From contig JADHNY010000007.1 in assembly GCA_016779265.1 (NCBI GenBank), positions 1 through 64,000 of the forward strand: 64,000 nucleotides of DNA. Direction: 5' to 3'. The notes under the pieces are model-generated. The model searched no databases and was not told where the DNA came from. It saw only the letters and a list, made by a program, of their open reading frames with translations. This stretch comes from Pirellulales bacterium (GTDB lineage Bacteria > Planctomycetota > Planctomycetia > Pirellulales > UBA1268). How positions within the stretch are numbered: position 1 is the stretch's first letter; every line of letters begins with the position of its first letter. Shown piece by piece: positions 10,871 to 18,244 of the stretch. The position numbers and the translations under genes are program-made.

Positions 10871-12550
10871 ATGACCAGTCGCACCACAACTCGTCGATTC
10901 GCGATCGTTCTCCTCGCCGCCGCTGTTGGAAGCCCAACACACGTGCTCGCCCAGTGTGGCTGCACGACGGCCGCTCCCGTGGCAGCTCCCACGACCACGC
11001 AGACCTACCGGCTCGACTATCGCACGGTCTACGACGAGCAGCAGGTGACTGCCTATCGCGTCGAGTACGAGACCGTCTACGACGAGAAGACGATCACCGT
11101 GCAGAAGCCTGTCTGGGAAACCGAGACACGCGAGCGTCGCTACACCGTGCAGAAGCCTGTCTGGGAAACACAGACCCGCGAAGAGCGGTACACCGTGCAG
11201 AAGCCCGTCTGGGAAACCGTGGTGGAAGACCGCAGCTACGACGTCGTTCGTGACGTGGTGGAAACGAGCACTCGCGAAGAGCGGTACACCGTGATGAAGC
11301 CGGTGTATGAGACGAGCATGCAGCAACAGACACAGGTGGTTCGCCGTCCCGTCTACGAAACGAGCACCCGTGATGAGGCCTACACCGTCACTGAGCCGGT
11401 GACCACGATGCAGACGGCATACTCCTACGGGACTCAGGCGATCGACACAGTCACGCCCGTCGTCACGCCAGGCAGCACGTCACTTGCCTGGGCCCAGGGC
11501 AACTGGGTGATCAACCCATACACTGGCCTTGCCACGTGGCAGCGAGGTGGCCTGACCTGGGTTCAGCAGCCCGGCGTGGTCACCAACCAGGTCAACCGGG
11601 TTTACCAGCCAACCGCCACACCGGTGCAGGTGCCACAGACAACCTACGTCAACCGCACGCTCACCCGGAAGGTGCCGGTGCAGTCGGTCCGCTACGTCGA
11701 CGAGCAGGTGACGACAGAGGTTCCCGTCCAGACGATGCGGATGGTGCCCGAGGAGCAGGTTCGCCAGGTGCCGGTCCAGACCGTTCGCAAGGTTGTTGAA
11801 CGGGTCGAGAACCAGGTGCCCGTTCAGGTCTGCAAGATGGTCACCGAGGAACAGGTCCGTCAGGTTCCTGTGCAGGTCTGCAAAATGATCACCGAAGAAC
11901 GGGTTGAGCCGGTGCAGGTGCAGGTGATGAAGTACGTCACCGAAGAACGCACTGTCCAGGTTCCACGCACCGTCGAGAAGCGGGTGCCGGTCACGTACAC
12001 ACGCAAGGTGCCGCGGACCGTTGTGATGCGTGTGCCTCTCGATGCCTGCGGCAACCCACTACCGACAGCGACCTCGGCCGTGCCAGCCCCCACCAGCAGC
12101 AGTGCGACGGCGGCACCGTCTGCAGCTCCGACGCTGATGCCAGAGTCGGCAACAGGCCGCACCTACTCCGAGCGACAGACGTCAGCAGAACAGCCTGGCG
12201 ACGATGCCGAAGAGGTCAGCTCGGGATGGACTGGCTCAGACCTCGAACATGTCGATCCGCAGGCCACCGAGGCCGGCGACCGTCAGGAGGCTCTGCGTCC
12301 GATCGCTGAGCCCTCAAACGACACGCCAGCACCCAAGACCAAGAAGAACGCTGAGCCGATTCCTTCGCCAGCAGCGACTCCCGAGGAGACCGAGCAATCA
12401 GACGCTCCCGCCTTTGAGTCCTCCCGTGCGTTGCCTGCGAGTGGCCCCGCTGTTGAGCCAGCCATGCCTGCCTTCGACCGCAGTCCGCTGCGACTCGATG
12501 AGCCACGCCTTGTGCCCATCGTGATGCCCTCGCGAGATCTGGAAACCTGA
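10871..12550 (+). CDS. Secreted YTV-repeat-type protein with two arrays of 16-residue repeats
   Basis: Signal peptide MTSRTTTRRFAIVLLAAAVGSPTHVLA; repeats YTVQKPVWETxTRExR and VPVQTxRxVxEEQVRQ. Confidence 0.8.
   Translation: MTSRTTTRRFAIVLLAAAVGSPTHVLAQCGCTTAAPVAAPTTTQTYRLDYRTVYDEQQVTAYRVEYETVYDEKTITVQKPVWETETRERRYTVQKPVWETQTREERYTVQKPVWETVVEDRSYDVVRDVVETSTREERYTVMKPVYETSMQQQTQVVRRPVYETSTRDEAYTVTEPVTTMQTAYSYGTQAIDTVTPVVTPGSTSLAWAQGNWVINPYTGLATWQRGGLTWVQQPGVVTNQVNRVYQPTATPVQVPQTTYVNRTLTRKVPVQSVRYVDEQVTTEVPVQTMRMVPEEQVRQVPVQTVRKVVERVENQVPVQVCKMVTEEQVRQVPVQVCKMITEERVEPVQVQVMKYVTEERTVQVPRTVEKRVPVTYTRKVPRTVVMRVPLDACGNPLPTATSAVPAPTSSSATAAPSAAPTLMPESATGRTYSERQTSAEQPGDDAEEVSSGWTGSDLEHVDPQATEAGDRQEALRPIAEPSNDTPAPKTKKNAEPIPSPAATPEETEQSDAPAFESSRALPASGPAVEPAMPAFDRSPLRLDEPRLVPIVMPSRDLET
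11003..11402 (+). repeat. Array of 48-bp (16-aa) repeats, YTV type
   Basis: caccgtgcagaagcc[t/c]gtctgggaaac at 11095, 11143, 11191 (exact 48-bp spacing); caccgtgatgaag at 11287 keeps the phase. Confidence 0.9.
11672..12043 (+). repeat. Second array of 48-bp (16-aa) repeats, VPVQ type
   Basis: VPVQSVRYVDEQVTTE / VPVQTMRMVPEEQVRQ / VPVQTVRKVVERVENQ / VPVQVCKMVTEEQVRQ / VPVQVCKMITEERVEP etc., 16-residue period. Confidence 0.88.
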
Positions 12551-12713
12551 TCGCCCGCGAGTTCAAGACGCATCGACGCATTCCGGGAAACTTTCGTCCC
12601 GCTTTGCCATGCGGTACATTCCCAGGCGTTCTCGGCCTGGGGTCGTGAGACGTGTGAGCGGCTGAATGCCACACGCCCAGGCACTACTGCTCGAGGGAGC
12701 CGCGGTCGCAGTC

Positions 12714-13688
12714 ATGGATGTCGATGCGGTGTGTGGCCGCTATACACTCGGGATGATGGCTGAACTGATCGGGGTTCCGATCGCTGTGGTTCGGCACTGG
12801 CGGCGACGCTCGCTGCTGGAGCCCGTGCGACGCTCCGGCAGTCTTGAGTGGTTTGAGTATGGCGAGCTCGTCGTGGGGCGTCGGCTCGGTCGACTGCTCG
12901 ACGCGGGCCTCTCGCTTCATGAGATCGACCGGCAGCTGAGCCAGCTTCCAGGTGATCCCCTGACAGTCGCCCGTGGCCATGAGCCGCTCTACATTGACGA
13001 CGGGCGACTCTACGTTCGTCGGGGCGGTCGTTACGTCGGCGCTGGTGGCCAGCTCGCCTTCTCGTTTGCAGCAGCCGAGCCGCTCGACTGTGAATGCGAG
13101 GCCTGTCCAGACGTGCCTGCAGATGACGAAGCGGTGATCTGCAGCCTGCCAGTAAACCCAGACCTGTCCGCCGACTACCGCGACGGCTGGGAAGAGACCT
13201 GGGAGTCGATTGACGAGCTGCTCTGCCTTTCCGCCGATCTTGAGCGATGCGGCCACCTTGTCGAGGCTGCTGAAGCGCTGAGAGCGGTACTGCAGGCGAC
13301 ACCTCCAACGGCCCAGCTCGTCTTCCTGCTCGCTGAACTGCTCTACCAGTCAGGCGATCTGACCGCAGCCCGCGAGCGGTACTACATGACCATCGAACTA
13401 GACCATGACCACCTCGAGGCTCGCACCAGCCTCGGCTGTGTGCTCGAAGAGCTCGGCGACCATGAACTGGCGAAAGCTGCCCTCGAGGGCGTCGTCCGCC
13501 AGGAACCAGATCATGCCGAAGCCCACTGGCATCTCGCCGGCGTGCTGGAGTCGCTTGGCCAGCGAGCGGATGCCGCCCGTCACCTGCTCGTGTTTATGGC
13601 CTTGGCCCCGCAGAGTCCCTGGTGCGATGTCGCCCGCAACCGTCTGGCAATGCGAGAGGCCGCAGCCCGAAAGCCACGGCCCCGCTAG
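12714..13688 (+). CDS. MerR-like HTH domain fused to TPR repeats
   Basis: GMMAELIGVPIAVVRHWRRRSLLEPVRRSGSLEWFEYGELVVGRRLGRLLDAGLSLHEID; TPR-like ARERYYMTIELDHDHLEARTSLGCVLEELGDHELAKAALEGVVRQEPDHAEAHWHLAGVLESLGQ. Confidence 0.85.
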   Translation: MDVDAVCGRYTLGMMAELIGVPIAVVRHWRRRSLLEPVRRSGSLEWFEYGELVVGRRLGRLLDAGLSLHEIDRQLSQLPGDPLTVARGHEPLYIDDGRLYVRRGGRYVGAGGQLAFSFAAAEPLDCECEACPDVPADDEAVICSLPVNPDLSADYRDGWEETWESIDELLCLSADLERCGHLVEAAEALRAVLQATPPTAQLVFLLAELLYQSGDLTAARERYYMTIELDHDHLEARTSLGCVLEELGDHELAKAALEGVVRQEPDHAEAHWHLAGVLESLGQRADAARHLLVFMALAPQSPWCDVARNRLAMREAAARKPRPR

Positions 13689-13709
13689 GTGAGTCGGTAC
13701 TCGTCCGGC

Positions 13710-14093
13710 CTACCAAGGGCCGCGAATGGGATATACGCCGAACTGCACGGTATCGCTTGGCGTCGACGGGGTGGGCATCATCCGGGTCGAGCCGCGAACC
13801 GCTCCCGCTCCTGGATACGACCGGTCAAACTGGTGATAGATCGGCTCAACGCGTGATGATGGGACGCCCCATGAATACTGCGACATGAACTCCGCAGTCG
13901 GAGGCACCACCAGGGCCATCGGACGACCAATCGAAGGGTCGTACCAGCCGCTGTGCCAGCTCCGGGTCTGGCTGCGGATTCTGTATCGCTGCTGTGCAGC
14001 ACGTGAACCACCAGCGAATGCCTCGCTGACCGTGGCCAGCGTCAGGGTCGCTGCGATGGCGACCAGCAGAGTTGTGCGTGAGAACCACTTCAT
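13710..14093 (-). CDS. Small secreted protein of unknown function
   Basis: MKWFSRTTLLVAIAATLTLATVSEAFA signal peptide; Tyr/Pro-rich mature region. Confidence 0.7.
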   Translation of the reverse strand: MKWFSRTTLLVAIAATLTLATVSEAFAGGSRAAQQRYRIRSQTRSWHSGWYDPSIGRPMALVVPPTAEFMSQYSWGVPSSRVEPIYHQFDRSYPGAGAVRGSTRMMPTPSTPSDTVQFGVYPIRGPW

Positions 14094-14152
14094 AGGTCAG
14101 CTACCTTTACAGAAAGCGATACGGAAGAATCTGAAGCCAACAGGCTTTGGGA

Positions 14153-14521
14153 TTAGTACCAGTAGGCCCGGGTGTCCGTCTTGAAGCCTTCGCACCCGCC
14201 CGGTCGCACATAACGACGACGGTGCTTGTAGAGAAACTCGTGTGGCATCAGTGGTGGGTAGGTGATCCAGGTGTGTCCCACGCGTGGTGGCACTGGCCGT
14301 GGCGACACATAGAGTTGGGCACCCATTCCCGGGTAGCTGCCCGCCTGAACCGGCGGCACCCAGTAGTTGTAGAAGACGTCGGGCGTGGGAGCTTCAACGC
14401 CAGCTTCAACTGGAACGGCCTCTGCCCTGCCCACAGTCCACACGGATGCCACGGCGACAACCGCCGTAGCGATGATGGTGCGTCGCAGAACGCTCCGGCT
14501 CCCTGGTGCGCGACTCTGCAT
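14153..14521 (-). CDS. Small secreted protein of unknown function
   Basis: Met at 14521, SVLRRTIIATAVVAVASVWTVGRAEA leader; Pro/Tyr-rich; same strand, just upstream of the 13710..14093 gene. Confidence 0.65.
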   Translation of the reverse strand: MQSRAPGSRSVLRRTIIATAVVAVASVWTVGRAEAVPVEAGVEAPTPDVFYNYWVPPVQAGSYPGMGAQLYVSPRPVPPRVGHTWITYPPLMPHEFLYKHRRRYVRPGGCEGFKTDTRAYWY

Positions 14522-14872
14522 GGCTCGTTCCCTTCCCTTGTGTGGTGTGTGGCGTGCGTCCGTGCCTCGCCGTAGAGAACACTTCGGCTGTCGACCAAAG
14601 GAGAGGTGAACTGCGGCCAGACCACTCGAAACCTCCTCCGCGACAGCCACAACCGGTGCCATAGGGGTGACCCGATTGACCGCCACGACGGGTGCCTGCA
14701 AAACAGACCACACAACCCGCAGAGTCTTCCCCCCTTGCCAAACCTCTCGTCCGCAACGACAGTCGGAGACAGCCGCCAGGGCGGCCCGACGATACGCGTG
14801 AGCCCTTTGAGGACTCCAACACACCGCTGCCCCCCGCTTTTCCAAGCCCGTTTTCCTGGAAACGACCGACTC

Positions 14873-17050
14873 ATGGCCCGCACCCGCACGACCAACTCGA
14901 CAAAGCCGGCTGCCACCCCGGCCGCCGATGCCAGCACCCAGGTGAAAGCCGCTGCCAGTCCATCGGGCGGCAGGAAACGTCGGGCGACCGCACAGACGAT
15001 GGCCGCCGGCCAACGGGACATCTCGGTCAGTGAGTTCTTCGCCAAGAACCGTCATCTGCTCGGCTTCGACTCACCGCGGAAAGCCCTCCTGACCACGGTC
15101 AAGGAAGCGGTCGACAACGCCCTTGATGCCTGTGAAGAGGCGGGGATCCTGCCGGAGATCTGGGTGCATGTGGAGGAGTCCGAAGCAGGACGCTACCGGG
15201 TGGGCATTCAGGACAACGGTCCTGGCATCGTCAGCAAGCAGATCCCTCTGATCTTCGGCAAGCTGCTCTACGGCTCTAAGTTTCACCGGCTACGGATGAG
15301 CCGTGGTCAGCAGGGTATCGGCATTTCAGCAGCAGGCATGTATGGCGTGCTGACAACCGGAAAGCCGGTGAAGATCATCTCCAAAACAGCCGCTCGCAAG
15401 CCGGCCCACTACTACGAGCTGCGGATTGACACCAAGCTCAACAAGCCGGAGATCCTCAACGGCCGTGGTGAAGGCGTCGACATCCCCCCAGGCAAGGCCG
15501 GCGATGACCTGAAGAAGAAGCACGGCATCGAATGGATTGAGGTCAACGCCTACGGCGAGCCGGTCAACCATGGCACCCGTGTCACGATCGAACTCGAAGC
15601 GAAGTATCAGCGAGGGCGAGGCAGCGTTGAGGAGTACCTCGAACAGACTGCCATTGCGAATCCCCACGCCCGCATCAACTTCACCGCCCCCGACAGCACA
15701 GAACGAGCCATTGACCGGGCCACTGATGATCTCCCACCTGAGCCTCGGGAGATCAAGCCGCATCCCTACGGCGTAGAACTCGGCCGTCTGGTGACGATGC
15801 TTCAGGAGCATCCTCAAGACACTGTCGCACAGTTCCTGACCACGAGCTTCTCGCGGGTCGGCGCGGGAGTGGCACGACGCATCTGCGAGACCGCCAAACT
15901 CTCCACCCGAGCCAAGGCCGCAAAGATTGGCCGCGGGGAAGCTGATGCCCTCTACCGGGCGATTCAAGACACCCGCATTCCTCCACCAGCAACAGACTGT
16001 GTGGTTCCGATCGGTGAGCAGAGGCTGCTCGCTGGCCTGCGGCAGGTCGTGCCCGGCGAGTTCTTTGTGGCTGCCACGCGGCCCCCAGGGGTCTATCGGG
16101 GCAACCCGTTCGTGATCGAGGCAGCCCTGGCCTACGGCGGCACACCAGCCGCGCGAAAAGTGACACTCGAAGCCCTCACCGAACTCGCCGAACAGAGCGA
16201 TGCCCGTAGCCTCCGACAGTTTCTGCTGACCACCTTCGCGGGTGTCGGCCCGGATGCGGTTGAGAAAATCCTCAACGCAGCCAAGCTCACCCCACGGCAA
16301 AGCCCTTCGAAGCTGAAGAAGCAGTCACTCAAGGTCCTGCATGAGTCGATGCAGCATGTGAACCTTGATGAGGGGCAGAGCATGAACGTGCTGCGGTATG
16401 CCAACCGCGTACCGCTGCAGTTTCAGCATGGTGCCTGCGCCGTGACCCAGACGATCCTGGCAAACAACTGGCGGTCATATGGACTCTCGCAGTCACGGGG
16501 CAGCCTGCCGAGTGGCCCAGTGACGGTGATGGTGCACGTGGCAAGCGTATGGGTGCCCTTTACGAGTGAATCGAAGGAAGCGATCGCGTCCTACCCAGAG
16601 ATCACCAAAGAGATTCGTCTCGCCCTCCAGGCTGTGGGCCGCAAGCTCGGCATGTACCTTCGCCGACGTCAACGGGTTGCCCAGGAAGGACAGCGGCGGC
16701 AGATCTTCTTGAGATACCTCGGCGAAGTGGCTTCGGCCGTCTCGCAGATCAACGGTACGGATCGGCAGCAGGTCTACGATCAGCTGCTCGCGGTGGCCAA
16801 AAAGAAGACCGCAGAGGCTGACGTGAAGCTTGACGAAAGTGGCAAGCCCATCGAACACGACGAGCCAATGGACCTGGGCGATAACGTGATCATCGTGCCG
16901 CCAACGGTGCCTGGCGTCGACACCAGCCCCGCACCTGAACCCGCTGCAGACGACAGTGCCGACACGGACGAAGACGCTGCCGAGAGCGTGCCCGTTCGCC
17001 GCCGTAAGAAGAAGCTCGTCAAGCGGGTGAAAAAGAAGCGGCGGGGCTAA
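14873..17050 (+). CDS. top6B: DNA topoisomerase VI subunit B
   Basis: GHKL ATPase motifs KEAVDNALDACEEAGILPEIWV, VGIQDNGPGIVSKQIPLIFGKLLYGSKFHRLRMSRGQQGIGISAAGMYG; Lys/Arg-rich C-terminus RRRKKKLVKRVKKKRRG. Confidence 0.93.
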   Translation: MARTRTTNSTKPAATPAADASTQVKAAASPSGGRKRRATAQTMAAGQRDISVSEFFAKNRHLLGFDSPRKALLTTVKEAVDNALDACEEAGILPEIWVHVEESEAGRYRVGIQDNGPGIVSKQIPLIFGKLLYGSKFHRLRMSRGQQGIGISAAGMYGVLTTGKPVKIISKTAARKPAHYYELRIDTKLNKPEILNGRGEGVDIPPGKAGDDLKKKHGIEWIEVNAYGEPVNHGTRVTIELEAKYQRGRGSVEEYLEQTAIANPHARINFTAPDSTERAIDRATDDLPPEPREIKPHPYGVELGRLVTMLQEHPQDTVAQFLTTSFSRVGAGVARRICETAKLSTRAKAAKIGRGEADALYRAIQDTRIPPPATDCVVPIGEQRLLAGLRQVVPGEFFVAATRPPGVYRGNPFVIEAALAYGGTPAARKVTLEALTELAEQSDARSLRQFLLTTFAGVGPDAVEKILNAAKLTPRQSPSKLKKQSLKVLHESMQHVNLDEGQSMNVLRYANRVPLQFQHGACAVTQTILANNWRSYGLSQSRGSLPSGPVTVMVHVASVWVPFTSESKEAIASYPEITKEIRLALQAVGRKLGMYLRRRQRVAQEGQRRQIFLRYLGEVASAVSQINGTDRQQVYDQLLAVAKKKTAEADVKLDESGKPIEHDEPMDLGDNVIIVPPTVPGVDTSPAPEPAADDSADTDEDAAESVPVRRRKKKLVKRVKKKRRG

Positions 17051-17080
17051 CCCAGACGCAGCGGTAACCGTCCTGCGATG

Positions 17081-17115
17081 AAAAAAACGTAGCCGGGCTC
17101 GAAAGCCCGGCTACG
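17081..17115 (-). terminator. Intrinsic terminator, minus strand: 12-bp perfect stem followed by T7
   Basis: cgtagccgggct-cgaa-agcccggctacg (17088..17115) preceded on + by aaaaaaa (17081..17087); on the minus strand this is hairpin + TTTTTTT, downstream of the 17160..18026 gene. Confidence 0.85.
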
Positions 17116-17159
17116 CACCTGTCATCACAAGTCTTCTCTGAAAGCGATTCGGAGCCTGC

Positions 17160-18026
17160 TCAGTCCTCGTCAGCACGCAGCCGACGAACCTCAGCCTCAA
17201 GCCGTCGCAGCCGGATCTCCATCTCCATCAGCTTCTGCCGAAGCATCTGTGCCTGCGCAGCCTCACCCTCAGGACCTCGCGGGCCGCGACCCGCCTCACG
17301 TGGAGCCTGTGGTCCACGGGGCCCCTTGGCATCAGGACCACGACGACCCGGCTCGCCCCGTGAGCCCATCCATGGAGGTGGGCCGCTCTGCCCTCGCAGC
17401 CATGGTGGCCCCATCATCGGCCCCATCGGCCCGGGGCCCTTCGGGCCAGCTCCCATTGGCCCACGCATCTGTGGTGACGGTGGACCACCCAGACCTCGCA
17501 GCCACGGAGGCCCCATCATTGGCCCCATTGATGGAGGGCCTTTCCGACCTGCATCCTTGGGACCACGCATCATGGGTGATGGAGGGCCTCCCGCAGTGGG
17601 GCGACGGCTCATGCCAGGCCCCCGAGACGGCCCGCCGGCAGCATGTTCTGGCTTCTGCGGCCCACGTCGCTCGGCTCGCGGACCATCTGCCTCAGGACGT
17701 CCACGCGGTGGCCCCGCTTCCGGACGGCCCCGCTGATGCTCATGCTGCGTCCCCCGAGGATGCTCACCTCGCTCCGCCCGTGTAGCGGGTTCACGTCGCT
17801 GACCACGTTCACCATGCTCACCATGCTCACCCCGCTCAGCATGGCCGTGCGAGCGACCCTCCTCAGCAACCGCCATTACAAGCAGCCCAGGCAGGCTGCT
17901 GAGGCTGCCACTGAGTTCACTCAGTGACGATGTCTGCAAGAACGCCGGTGAAGCCACCACGGAAGATGCCCAGGCAGTCAGCCCGGCACACGTCAGCCCA
18001 ACGGCCATCAATCGTTGCCATCTCAT
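17160..18026 (-). CDS. Low-complexity secreted Gly/Pro/Arg/His-rich protein with C-terminal coiled coil
   Basis: MRWQRLMAVGLTCAGLTAWASSVVAS leader; HGHAERGEHGEHGERG; repeated GPMMGPPWLRG; C-term MLRQKLMEMEIRLRRLEAEVRRLRADED. Confidence 0.65.
   Translation of the reverse strand: MRWQRLMAVGLTCAGLTAWASSVVASPAFLQTSSLSELSGSLSSLPGLLVMAVAEEGRSHGHAERGEHGEHGERGQRREPATRAERGEHPRGTQHEHQRGRPEAGPPRGRPEADGPRAERRGPQKPEHAAGGPSRGPGMSRRPTAGGPPSPMMRGPKDAGRKGPPSMGPMMGPPWLRGLGGPPSPQMRGPMGAGPKGPGPMGPMMGPPWLRGQSGPPPWMGSRGEPGRRGPDAKGPRGPQAPREAGRGPRGPEGEAAQAQMLRQKLMEMEIRLRRLEAEVRRLRADED
17392..17595 (-). repeat. Imperfect 102-bp (34-aa) tandem repeat
   Basis: cctcgcagccatggtggccccatcat (17392) recurs as cctcgcagccacggaggccccatcat (17494), 102 bp apart. 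Confidence 0.7.
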
Positions 18027-18244
18027 TGGAATCAAACTCCTGTTCGTAATAGGCCAGCAGGCCAACGCAACGAAGGTCGCGTGACCATGTTCGCGTGATG
18101 CTCTCCACCGCCCCTCTGCTCTCTTCAACGCCCCACATCCCCGCAGGTTTCGCGCAGTCGCCACAACCAGGCCCAACCGGCAGGTCCTCATCGTCAGCAT
18201 CGAATGCAAGGCTGGCTACCAGACGAGGCTCCTTCAGATCGGGC

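Noticed and set aside
12621-12641. Hairpin CCCAGGC-gttctcg-GCCTGGG between the YTV gene and the MerR-TPR gene
   Set aside because: Short stem, no T tract; too weak to call a terminator.
15326-16300. 324-aa minus-strand ORF inside top6B
   Set aside because: Antisense to a clear Top6B coding region; no independent family motif.
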